In this document: positions 15,806 through 21,946 of the stretch, piece by piece
How the letters are laid out: the number at the start of each line of letters is the position of its first letter
Position numbering within the stretch: the first letter of the stretch is position 1
IMG/VR virus record: IMGVR_UViG_3300049893_001031
Coordinates: 1 to 21,946 of that record
Strand: one strand, 5' to 3'
From: a virus
Length of the DNA stretch: 21,946 bases
The notes under the pieces: model-generated
Database searches by the model: none
What the model saw: only the letters and a program-made list of their open reading frames with translations
What the model was told of the DNA's origin: nothing
Translations under genes and position numbers: made by a program

Positions 15806-16392
15806 CTTATTTTGTAGGTCATACAATTCGGAACATATTGTTTAATTAATTCAAACATTTTAAGTACTTCTTCTTTTCGTACTTCAATTCTAAAATTTGT
15901 TTTATATCGTGTTTTAAAACTGAGTATTCCAAAAGATTTTAGAATGTCTATTAATCTTTCTACTTCTTTTTCTGTAAAACTGTCGGTACAAAAACCGCAT
16001 CTAATGTACTTACCTGCTATTTGAACATACCCATCATCTAGATACCAATAAGCTAAAGTTTCAGCAGTGAAATAAGTCTCTAAATCTTTAGGTAGTATCT
16101 TTATGCTATCTTGATACCAGAGTTTTCTTAACTCTGTAAAAAAAGGCAGGGCTTTACTTTTAAATGTCCAAGCAAAGTGTTTCTTCTGTACTCCGTTATA
16201 AATTCGCACACTTCCGTCATAATACATTTTAGTCGTATAGTTGTGCATCTTTTTATAACACTGTTCTACATACTCTTTATGGTCTTCTTTTTGTTTGATT
16301 TTTAGTCTACTATTAAATGAGGCTTTAGCTGGTTTTTCTAAATGCCCATCGCCAAGAAGTTTTCCATAAATAAAAGCTTTTAAATGTTCCAT
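15793..16392 (-). CDS. LAGLIDADG homing endonuclease inside the portal intron
   Basis: This 199-residue protein has two LAGLIDADG-type motifs: AFIYGKLLGDG at 6-16 (with acidic D15) and LAYWYLDDGY at 113-122 (with D119 and D120), so it is a single chain with both halves. The C-terminus YVPNCMTYKI is the usual end of this family ('P.M.YK'). The enzyme would make a double-strand break at the intron-free portal gene and so spread the intron. A Shine-Dalgarno AAAGGTGA is placed 8 nt before the ATG and lies within the probable P9 hairpin of the intron, which could limit translation until folding changes. The stop codon at 15795-15793 lies in portal exon 2, so the frame crosses the 3' splice site. 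Confidence 0.85.
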   Translation of the reverse strand: MEHLKAFIYGKLLGDGHLEKPAKASFNSRLKIKQKEDHKEYVEQCYKKMHNYTTKMYYDGSVRIYNGVQKKHFAWTFKSKALPFFTELRKLWYQDSIKILPKDLETYFTAETLAYWYLDDGYVQIAGKYIRCGFCTDSFTEKEVERLIDILKSFGILSFKTRYKTNFRIEVRKEEVLKMFELIKQYVPNCMTYKIRTPQ

Positions 16393-16641
16393 ATTAAATT
16401 CACCTTTCGGATCGTGGACTTTACCTTGTTCTTATTAAAGAACCGTATTTTGAAGTCTCTGAGGGCTACTCTTTTACCAAGTCATCCCTGCTGATTGTCC
16501 AATCTTTTCTATTTTCACTTTTACGTTTAATCTTTCGATTTCCGTTTAGTAAGAAAAGCTCTAAGGAGTTTCCAGCATATTCATACGTTTATTATTTTTG
16601 CTACATTTCTGTAGCCGGACCCAATTCCGCAGTTTTGGTCT
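15806..16641 (-). ncRNA. Group I self-splicing intron in the portal gene
   Basis: The core elements are all recognisable on the minus strand: P ATGCTGGAAACTCC (16578-16565), Q AATCAGCAGG (16496-16487), R CCTCAGAGACT (16464-16454) and S TAAAGTCC (16423-16416). GCTG of P pairs with CAGC of Q (P4), and GACU of R pairs with AGUC of S (P7). P6 (AGGG/CCCU) and P8 (GTTCTT-TAAT-AAGAAC, 16443-16428) also form, and P2 is GCTACA-GAAA-TGTAGC (16615-16600). The 5' splice site is set by P1: exon GGACCT (16647-16642) pairs with internal guide GGGTCC (16622-16617), giving the required U.G at the splice site. The sequence resembles subgroup IA introns. The 3' end is less certain: 15806 restores the portal frame, while 15829 gives a 4-bp P10 but a frameshift. 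Confidence 0.9.
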
Positions 16642-17805
16642 AGGTCCCAGAGAAAAGCCTAAGGCATTTGACATAGCGTTACCGTCAGGAAATACGCCAA
16701 ATCCAGCGTCATGGCTTCTAAAAGCTCCACCGGCTCCTAAGCCGCTTACTCCTGTTAACCCTCCAAATCTACTTTGGGCTGAACCGCCTCTTAGTTGATT
16801 AAAGTCGTCTACAGGTCTACCTTGTCGGGTATTTGTAGGTCTTTCTACGCCTGTTAGTACAGGAACTCCGAAAGACTGGAACTTTGCTATGTGATTTAGA
16901 TCTGTAAGTCTCATATTTACGGCGTGGTTTGCATAAATAAGAGGTTCATTTATCGGTAAGAAATAGTAATGAGCAGGATCAGAGTTAAAAAACGGCACTG
17001 CCGGTATTATTCCATAGGGGTTTTCTGATTCCATCTCAAGACCATTTTCGTCTATTGATTTATGACTTGTTGGACTCCAATAAATTTTGTTGAGTTTTCC
17101 AAAAGTCTTTGCTTTAGATGGAGGCGCTCTTTCTTGTCTGCCAAAACTAGAAGGGTTCATAGGATTACTACTAACATTCATAAAGTTTGCCGGGCCGTTA
17201 GCAGCTGTTGTAGGACTTCCGTTAAATCCGCCAAACTTACTATTATTGAATCCACCTATTAGTAACTCTGTGACGTAGTAAGGGCTTGCACTATGCCTAA
17301 CATCGTATATGCCGCCGTGCATCAAGTCTAACTGGACCTTACCGCCTTCATTCTTATCTACTACAGTACCAGTGCTTTCGTCTATAAATGATACTTTTAC
17401 GAGCACTGTTCCTAATAAGCCTAACCATCTATCTAACTTATCCATCAACATTAAGTATCTACTGTGGTTCATTATTTCTTCCCACAGTTTTTCGTCTTTT
17501 GCTAAAGCTTTTCCTGTCTCAGAATCTACTACTTTGTATATAGGTGTCTCTTTATATAATATAGAAGAATCGTCTACAATTTCTTTAGTAAGATTCAATG
17601 GAAGGATCTGCTGGCGTTCTGGATTTCTAAACTCTCTAGCTAAATCTAACCACACAAATTCATCGGACCTACCTTCATAAAAGGCTAGAGCTATTTCACT
17701 TATCCATTGTCGATAAAAAATATCAGCGTATAGATAAAGTCCTACAGAAGCAAGACCTCCTAAACGTCCTGCGGCATTATGGCCGACTCCAAGATTAAAA
17801 GAAAT
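16642..17805 (-). CDS. Portal protein, exon 1
   Basis: The portal protein makes the dodecameric DNA entry ring at one head vertex and anchors terminase and the tail. Conserved-looking elements are FYRQWISEIALAFYEG near the N-terminus, EFVWLDLAREF, then NPERQQILPLNLTKEIVDD, and LGFSLGP at the intron junction. A Gly/Asn-rich insert (about residues 170-220) separates the two halves. The frame is open from 17814, just after TAG 17817-17815, but contains no ATG, GTG or TTG before GTG 17655. Starting at that GTG would drop the FYRQW block. An ATT at 17805, preceded by an AAGGTAGGG ribosome-binding-like sequence, is the best candidate and is used here; a sequencing or assembly change is the alternative. 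Together the two exons encode about 642 residues. Confidence 0.75.
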
Positions 17806-17877
17806 ATTAGTACCCTACCTTTCTAAAAGATTTTAAATCTAGAATTTTTACTAATTTAAAATATAAGATAGAAGTTA

Positions 17878-18090
17878 TTATTTCTTTTTTCTACTAGCTG
17901 GTTTCTTAACTTCTTCCTTCTTCTTACCTATAACAGCGTCGAGAGCTTTTGCTCGCTCTTTCATTTCTGTTTTTACGTAAGATTTAATTTCTTTATCTTT
18001 TTTAAGAGCTTCTGCTTGTAAAATAACATCTACAGCAGCTTTAGCTCGTTGTTTACGTTCGTATTCTTTGTATTCTTCCTCGGTCATCAT
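17878..18090 (-). CDS. Small charged helical protein
   Basis: This 70-residue protein is almost entirely charged and helical, with a basic tail (KKPASRKKK). The hydrophobic positions are spaced as in a coiled coil (YERKQRAKAAVDVILQAEALKK). A strong GGAGG Shine-Dalgarno lies before the ATG pair at 18090/18087. It is the first gene after an intrinsic terminator, so it may depend on read-through. No function is recognised; its position between terminase and portal suggests a head-assembly or DNA-binding role. The gap to the portal is about 60 bp with an A/T-rich imperfect hairpin. Confidence 0.45.
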   Translation of the reverse strand: MMTEEEYKEYERKQRAKAAVDVILQAEALKKDKEIKSYVKTEMKERAKALDAVIGKKKEEVKKPASRKKK

Positions 18091-18099
18091 AAAACCTCC

Positions 18100-18136
18100 A
18101 ATAAAAATAGGAGCTAAGCAAACCCTAGCTCCTAAC
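18100..18136 (-). terminator. Intrinsic terminator between two small genes
   Basis: A perfect 9-bp stem TAGGAGCTA (18108-18116) and TAGCTCCTA (18126-18134) has a 9-nt loop. On the minus strand the stem is followed by TTTTTATT, and on the plus strand by ACTATTTATTTTTTT, so it could terminate in both directions. It lies between the genes at 18140-18352 and 17878-18090. Confidence 0.75.
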
Positions 18137-18139
18137 TAT

Positions 18140-18352
18140 TTATTTTTTTGGACCTTTGTGTGATCCTTTAGGAGCTGCAGGAGCTGATTTGCTGCCGTCG
18201 TTGGCACCGCTGTAATCAGTACCCGTGCCATCGCCCATAGGCATAGCTTCAGGGACTCCTGGTTTCATGCTGTTTAGTTGTTTTGAGGTTTTACCGTGTG
18301 AAGGTAGATGAGGAGCATCTCCACTTACTTTACGGTCAGTACGTTGAGCCAT
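18140..18352 (-). CDS. Small disordered-type protein
   Basis: This 70-residue protein is of low complexity, rich in Gly, Ser, Pro, Lys and Met. It starts MAQRTDRKVSGDAPHLPSHG and ends in a basic segment (PKGSHKGPKK). No fold or family is recognised. The start is well supported by an AAGGAG Shine-Dalgarno. Low-complexity basic proteins in this position could bind DNA during packaging or decorate the head, but that is only a possibility. Confidence 0.4.
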   Translation of the reverse strand: MAQRTDRKVSGDAPHLPSHGKTSKQLNSMKPGVPEAMPMGDGTGTDYSGANDGSKSAPAAPKGSHKGPKK

Positions 18353-18374
18353 TTTAAGTTTCTCCTTTTAAGTT

Positions 18375-18593
18375 TTAAAACTCGCCTTTGACAAGGCTAT
18401 TCATTCTGTCTAAACTGATAGTTTCTTTTTTCTTACCAAGAAAGTCTGAAGTACTTCCTTTTTCTACTGCTCCAACATCAACAGCCATAGCATATGAACT
18501 TCCAATACCTCTATCTCCACTCTTGGTTTTAGGGTATTTTCTTTCATCTGCTTTACTGCCAGTCTTTGCAGTTTTACCTTGGGACTTAGCCAT
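18375..18593 (-). CDS. Small basic protein of unknown function
   Basis: The protein has 72 residues from the ATG at 18593, chosen over the upstream start at 18620 because AAAGG lies 8 nt before it and because it overlaps the previous stop as TAATG. The N-terminal half is lysine-rich and probably disordered (AKSQGKTAKTGSKADERKYP). The second half has GSSYAMAVDVGAVEKG and a short C-terminal helix (SLDRMNSLVKGEF). No family is recognised. Confidence 0.45.
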   Translation of the reverse strand: MAKSQGKTAKTGSKADERKYPKTKSGDRGIGSSYAMAVDVGAVEKGSTSDFLGKKKETISLDRMNSLVKGEF

Positions 18594-18823
18594 TATTTTA
18601 ATCCTTTTTCTTTTAACCAATTTAATGCAAATTCATTAATGGCTTGCATTTTTTGAAAATTGTTCATTTCTTCATATTTTTTATTATAGACTGCATCTTT
18701 AAACTCGTCGTAAATAGCTGCATACAAGGCGTTAATAATATAAGACTTATTGGCTTTTACTGATAACTGACTTGTGTCTATCTTAAAAAATCTATTTTGT
18801 CGGTATATTAAAGATTTGCTCAT
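18593..18823 (-). CDS. Small helical protein of unknown function
   Basis: This 76-residue protein is helical throughout, with aromatic residues (YIINALYAAIYDEFKD; MQAINEFALNWLKEKG). There is no membrane segment and no recognisable motif. It lies directly after the 105-residue beta protein with almost no gap, and its stop overlaps the next ATG (TAATG). It belongs to the small-gene cluster between the large terminase and the portal. Confidence 0.5.
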   Translation of the reverse strand: MSKSLIYRQNRFFKIDTSQLSVKANKSYIINALYAAIYDEFKDAVYNKKYEEMNNFQKMQAINEFALNWLKEKGLK

Positions 18824-18824
18824 T

Positions 18825-19142
18825 TTAGACCGATGCTGCGATTGCTAGTCTTCCTGTGCCGCCGCTGCGAGTTACTCTAACGGCTACAAAGTTATGCGTA
18901 GTATAAGTTGTAGGCGCATTAGCTGCCGCTATTGCTGTAGAACTAAACCAGTTAGTTCCATTAACAGTAAATTCTACTGTTCCAGCTAGAGTGTCTGTAC
19001 CTTGAAAGGTAACTCGTGACATAGCTCCACCAAAACGAACAATTTCTACAGAATTAGTAGCGTCTAATACTTCTGTAGCTAGGCTTACGCCTGTAGTAAC
19101 CTTTTGATTTAAAGGTTGAACTTGTTTTTTTGAATAACTCAT
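18825..19142 (-). CDS. Small beta-sandwich virion-type protein
   Basis: This 105-residue protein has a polar N-terminus (about 1-20) and then alternating beta strands: VEIVRFGGAMSRVTFQG, TVEFTVNGTNWFSSTAI, then TTYTTHNFVAVRVTRSGG. The 'VNGTNW' and 'HNFVAVRVTRSGGTG' segments recur in small phage proteins of unknown function that look like decoration or stabilising proteins. It directly follows the large terminase on the upstream side (1-bp gap). A role as a capsid decoration or fibre-linked domain is inferred. Confidence 0.5.
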   Translation of the reverse strand: MSYSKKQVQPLNQKVTTGVSLATEVLDATNSVEIVRFGGAMSRVTFQGTDTLAGTVEFTVNGTNWFSSTAIAAANAPTTYTTHNFVAVRVTRSGGTGRLAIAASV

Positions 19143-20759
19143 TTAAAAACCGCCCGTTATAGTAAAGTGAGTTCCTCTGTCGTGAAATAAATAGACTAGT
19201 AGATACCTTAAGGCGTCAATTAAACCTTCGTAGCCTTCTACTGTCTCGTCGTAATCTTCTTTTAATGCTCCAGATTTAGCTTTTTTAAACTTAGCCGTAC
19301 TTAGCGCATATATAAGATTAACGCAGTTTCTAGATATAAATAATTTAGGAGCAGTCTTTTGTATTCCGCCAGCAAGAATTACAGGTTTACCATGGCTATC
19401 AAATTGTGGAAACTGAAGCCAATGGCGAATCATATTACCGCCGATTTCTCTATCTTGCTTCAATCCTACCGGCCTGTAACCTAATACTGATTCCATATCG
19501 TCCCAAGCACTTCTTCCGTTTAATTGTACTTGGTTGCCTGAAATATCGGCAACAACTGCTTTTACTTTAATATCTCTTAGTTTATGCGGAGCTACTTTTT
19601 CTTGCATCCATATAGAATGAGCTAGTTTAGTTAGCTCTTTTTCTTTATTGATTATTTGTTGAGCTTGCATGTATGAGGTAGTTTTTGGAGTAAAACACTC
19701 GTCAAAGATAACTACGTCATTAAACTTATTAACTTGAGCAAAGATGGTGCTTGCTGGTTTAGCAAAGTTGTGGTCACAAGCAGCAAATATTGGACCCTCA
19801 GAAGGATGCCATTTATAGTCTATTAGGTTTGCATACTCGTTAAATTCATCTTTTTCAGAGATTAGTCCAGGAAAACATATATCAGAAACTGCTTCAAAGT
19901 CAGCTAAGTATTCTTGTCTAAACTGAACAACTTTACCGTTATTTATCGCTTCTCTATAAGCTTTGTCTATTTCTTCTTTAGATTTTTCTGGAGTAGAAGC
20001 TAGTAGAGGGTTGTCATAACTTGTCTGCCTAAAAGCACTCCAGTCTGACATATCATCATCTACGCCTAAAGAATCATCTTTTATAATATCTACTTCGCCG
20101 TTACGTTGTCTATTTCCTTTTTGTCCCATTAGGAACATTTTGTAATAGCTATTACGCCCCCTGGGCGTAGAAATAAAAATTGCACTACCTTCTTTATCAA
20201 TGAGAGTAGGGCGAATCATCTGTGAAAATATATCGTAGATCTGATCGCAAAGGGCGGCTTCGTCTACAATAACTAAATCTAAAGCTTCACCTGCTAATGA
20301 ATCAGGATTTTCTAAAGACTTTACTTCTAGCACGCTTCCCCAAGGTGTACTTATATAAAAATCACCTTTTTGCGTTCTACACTGTCCGCCATTAGGTTTA
20401 CCTGGACGAACTAACTGTAATTGCGTAACTAGTATATTTCTAACTTCTCGGAAGATTTTTTCACCGAGATCATAAGTAGGAGCACATACCCACACTCTTC
20501 GACTAGACTGCATTAAGACTGTAGTAGCTACTAGTGCCGATAACAACGTCTTGGACCACCTCCTGCCGCACGCTAGAACTTTGAATCTAGCAGGATCGTC
20601 AAGAACCTTTAGGTGCCCATCATGCAGAGGTTGTAGTAGTTTACCTTGACTAGTTCTTATTTTCTTAGCGCATAGATAGTTCTTAACGAAACCTTCTACA
20701 TCTAGTTCTCGTAGATTTAAAGGTTTACCTTCTTGTCCATGTTCAAAAAGTTTCGTCAT
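19143..20759 (-). CDS. terL: Terminase large subunit
   Basis: This 538-residue packaging motor and head-filling nuclease has an N-terminal ATPase. A deviant Walker A, ACGRRWSKT, lies at about 63-71, Walker B LVIVDEA at about 162-168 with the catalytic Glu in DEA, and a coupling motif FISTPRGR lies near 195-202. The C-terminal RNase H-like nuclease has acidic residues D329 (FAACDHNF), D405 (VVADISG) and D515 (GLIDALRY), the usual three-Asp metal site. The arrangement fits full function. It overlaps the small terminase stop as TAATG and lacks a strong Shine-Dalgarno, so coupled translation is likely. Confidence 0.95.
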   Translation of the reverse strand: MTKLFEHGQEGKPLNLRELDVEGFVKNYLCAKKIRTSQGKLLQPLHDGHLKVLDDPARFKVLACGRRWSKTLLSALVATTVLMQSSRRVWVCAPTYDLGEKIFREVRNILVTQLQLVRPGKPNGGQCRTQKGDFYISTPWGSVLEVKSLENPDSLAGEALDLVIVDEAALCDQIYDIFSQMIRPTLIDKEGSAIFISTPRGRNSYYKMFLMGQKGNRQRNGEVDIIKDDSLGVDDDMSDWSAFRQTSYDNPLLASTPEKSKEEIDKAYREAINNGKVVQFRQEYLADFEAVSDICFPGLISEKDEFNEYANLIDYKWHPSEGPIFAACDHNFAKPASTIFAQVNKFNDVVIFDECFTPKTTSYMQAQQIINKEKELTKLAHSIWMQEKVAPHKLRDIKVKAVVADISGNQVQLNGRSAWDDMESVLGYRPVGLKQDREIGGNMIRHWLQFPQFDSHGKPVILAGGIQKTAPKLFISRNCVNLIYALSTAKFKKAKSGALKEDYDETVEGYEGLIDALRYLLVYLFHDRGTHFTITGGF

Positions 20760-21355
20760 TAAATCTTTTTAGTCTTATGGATAATTTCGTTAATTTCTCT
20801 AAACTGCTCTACTACTTCGTTCTTAGTCTCAGCTTTCTCTACATAGTCGCCTGAGAGAGTTAGCCAAATTTTAGCGGCTGGAACATTGCCGCTTACTGCC
20901 GAATTATATAAACTATAAATTACGTTAGAGCGTTTATCAGGAGAAAATAAACCTGTAGGGCCGCTTCTAGCTTTTGACCATACGGCTTCAGGCCAGTTCT
21001 TTGACTCTCGCCATTTAATTATAGTATTTTTAGAAGGAACAGCTTCTAATAAAATATCTCTAATTTCTCGTTCTTCTTCAATGTCTGTTGAATAGCGAGT
21101 CTTAATTTCTTCTTTTAATAATTCTATGGACTTCTCTACGGCAGGTTTTTTATCATTCTTAATGACATAGTAAGCTTCTATGTCGTGCAGAATCTGCTGG
21201 AGAAGGGTCCATTCTGAGTTGCCCGAAATTTCAGCTACTCGCTTAAGAGCTAGCCTTTTTTTAAGCGAAAGTTCCGGTTTTGTCAGCGGCTTCGGTGTCT
21301 CCTGAGGCTGCTGGCTCTGCTCGTTCGTTTCGTTTTGATTTTTTATCTCGTCCAC
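20759..21355 (-). CDS. terS: Terminase small subunit
   Basis: This 198-residue protein recognises phage DNA and regulates the large subunit. The helix-turn-helix-like region lies at about 105-125 (SKNTIIKWRESKNWPEAVW), and the segment NVIYSLYNSAVSGNVPAAKIWLTLSGDYVE (about 144-173) is typical of this family's oligomerisation core and C-terminus. The start codon is GTG at 21355-21353, supported by a good ACGAGGA site 8 nt upstream. As a result the first 31 residues overlap the zinc-ribbon gene by 95 bp in another frame. The N-terminus is polar and rich in Gln and Asn. It lies directly upstream of the large subunit, as usual. Confidence 0.8.
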   Translation of the reverse strand: MDEIKNQNETNEQSQQPQETPKPLTKPELSLKKRLALKRVAEISGNSEWTLLQQILHDIEAYYVIKNDKKPAVEKSIELLKEEIKTRYSTDIEEEREIRDILLEAVPSKNTIIKWRESKNWPEAVWSKARSGPTGLFSPDKRSNVIYSLYNSAVSGNVPAAKIWLTLSGDYVEKAETKNEVVEQFREINEIIHKTKKI

Positions 21356-21593
21356 TCGGTTTTTCCTCGTAACTTATGGTTTTTACTGCAACTTCTTCTT
21401 TAGTCGGAGTATCCTCAAAAGTAGTGACTTGTAGCATATCCGGGTGAGATCTAAAGCTTTTTCGGCCTTTGCTCTTCTTTACGGACATTTCACAAGCAGA
21501 AGTTGGGCAAAATCTAGGTTTTACATCTCCCCAATCGGAAGGTAAAATTTTACTCCAACCACAACCTAAACACTTATATTTAACTTTTTTCAT
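21261..21593 (-). CDS. Zinc-ribbon protein upstream of the terminase genes
   Basis: This 110-residue protein has a four-cysteine ribbon at the N-terminus: C8 and C11 (CLGC), then C29 and C34 (CPTSAC). The rest is polar, basic and then Ala/Glu/Thr-rich, and probably disordered. It is the first gene after the non-coding leader, with an ACCGAGGA site before the ATG at 21593. The final 31 codons lie over the start of the small terminase in another frame. A DNA- or RNA-binding regulatory role is possible; none is shown. Confidence 0.6.
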   Translation of the reverse strand: MKKVKYKCLGCGWSKILPSDWGDVKPRFCPTSACEMSVKKSKGRKSFRSHPDMLQVTTFEDTPTKEEVAVKTISYEEKPSGRDKKSKRNERAEPAASGDTEAADKTGTFA

Positions 21594-21636
21594 TCAATCC
21601 TCGGTTGACTAAGTATGCTAAATAGTTAAAATCATT

Positions 21637-21710
21637 AAAAAAAGGTACGGAGGCAGTTAAAAAGTCAGTCTAGAATAGACTTACTAATTAACAAGAGGCC
21701 CTCCGTTTGG
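21637..21710 (-). terminator. Nested hairpin with T run (terminator or attenuator)
   Basis: Three inverted-repeat pairs are nested around one centre: outer ACGGAGG (21647-21653) with CCTCCGT (21700-21706); middle GTTAA (21656-21660) with TTAAC (21688-21692); inner AGTCTA (21667-21672) with TAGACT (21676-21681) and a 3-nt loop. On the minus strand the outer stem is followed by ACC and seven T residues (21643-21637), a terminator-like tail. It lies in the leader of the terminase operon, about 50-115 nt before the first ATG, so it could be a terminator for an upstream operon or an attenuator. Confidence 0.65.
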
Positions 21711-21825
21711 TGAGTAAATTAAATATATGTAATTAGGTCAGAAAATAGCTCTAAGTTTAAAAACTTGTAAGAGTGAAAGGTATTTCTGCTAAAATATACA
21801 TACACTTAGTAAATATCAGTATATA

Positions 21826-21877
21826 CTTAGTCAAATAATTAATCGTACAGTAGCTTGATTAATTTTACCTGACTAGG
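21826..21877. repeat. Second nested inverted repeat in the leader
   Basis: CTTAGTCA (21826-21833) pairs with TGACTAGG (21870-21877), with one G.U, around an inner perfect 8-bp repeat AATTAATC (21837-21844) and GATTAATT (21857-21864) with a 12-nt loop. There is no T run on either side. It may be an operator-like site or the stem of a small structured RNA. Confidence 0.5.
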
Positions 21878-21946
21878 CTCATTTATGACACTTTCTACGT
21901 AAAGCTTTAAAAAATTAAGGTCCCAAGTAAAGTTTATATTATAATT

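Larger units (their letters stand above)
21594..21946. other. Structured 353-bp non-coding leader region
   Basis: No credible ORF was seen here. On the minus strand this is the region upstream of the late operon. It holds two nested inverted-repeat structures (listed separately), a short palindrome AAGTTTAAAAACTT (21753-21766) and a direct repeat of ACTTAGT at about 21804 and 21825. A possible -35-like TTGACT (21834-21829) on the minus strand has no good -10 at 17 bp. No convincing promoter could be fixed. Confidence 0.5.

Noticed and set aside
16600-16625. 5' splice site after GGGT (16619) next to the P2 hairpin
   Set aside because: No guide sequence pairing with that exon end was found, whereas GGACCT with GGGTCC gives a complete P1.
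15793-16641. Intein in the portal gene
   Set aside because: Exon 1 runs into a stop codon in the P element of the RNA core and the endonuclease has its own start and ribosome-binding site; there are no intein splice blocks.
17655-17655. GTG 17655 as the portal start
   Set aside because: It would remove the in-frame upstream block with FYRQWISEIALAFYEG, which looks like conserved portal sequence. It remains possible only if that block is not translated.
17309-17680. 123-codon ORF on the plus strand across the portal gene
   Set aside because: It is antisense to clear portal coding sequence and its product has no recognisable features.
18594-18620. Upstream start MVKRKRIKI for the 18375-18593 gene
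   Set aside because: The later ATG has a better Shine-Dalgarno and a TAATG overlap with the upstream stop.
21829-21834. TTGACT as a leader promoter
   Set aside because: No acceptable -10 box lies at 16-18 bp, so no promoter is called.
21594-21946. CRISPR-like or tRNA-like content of the leader
   Set aside because: The repeats are inverted and not regularly spaced, and no cloverleaf with T-arm could be built.

Overview
The window is part of the late (virion) region of a low-GC tailed phage with a contractile tail (Caudoviricetes, myovirus type). Every supported gene is on the minus strand, so transcription runs from the right edge to the left. The large terminase, portal, coiled-coil scaffold candidate, major capsid protein and tail sheath identify it. 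Good Shine-Dalgarno sites precede most starts and five gene pairs overlap as TAATG, so the host uses ordinary Shine-Dalgarno initiation. The host cannot be named from this sequence. No integrase, tRNA or CRISPR array was seen.

Layout in the direction of transcription. (1) 21946-21594: non-coding leader with two nested inverted-repeat structures, one ending in a T run that looks like a terminator or attenuator. (2) 21593-19143: zinc-ribbon protein, small terminase (GTG start, overlapping the previous gene by 95 bp) and large terminase. (3) 19142-17878: five small proteins and one intrinsic terminator. (4) 17805-15041: the portal gene, split by an 836-nt group I intron that carries a LAGLIDADG homing endonuclease. 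(5) 15057-12487: small conserved-looking protein, scaffold candidate, major capsid protein and a strong terminator. (6) 12404-6432: zinc-finger protein, a run of beta-rich fibre or adhesin-like proteins and a tail-fibre-assembly-type chaperone. (7) 6428-5440: a likely lysis cluster (papain-like cysteine hydrolase, a 41-aa membrane peptide, a coiled-coil membrane protein) with an internal sigma70-like promoter. (8) 5440-312: connector or tail-completion candidates and the tail sheath. (9) 303-1: a truncated helix-turn-helix/CxxC protein running off the left edge.

Terminase packages DNA through the portal into a shell built from the capsid protein on the scaffold. The connector group joins head to tail, the sheath contracts, the fibres bind the host and the lysis cluster releases progeny.

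The main items of interest are the portal intron, whose 5' splice site can be placed by a 6-bp P1 pairing, while its 3' splice site is ambiguous because the endonuclease frame runs into exon 2; the missing ATG of the portal gene; the structured leader; the small membrane ORF; and a beta module shared by the sheath and its upstream neighbour.
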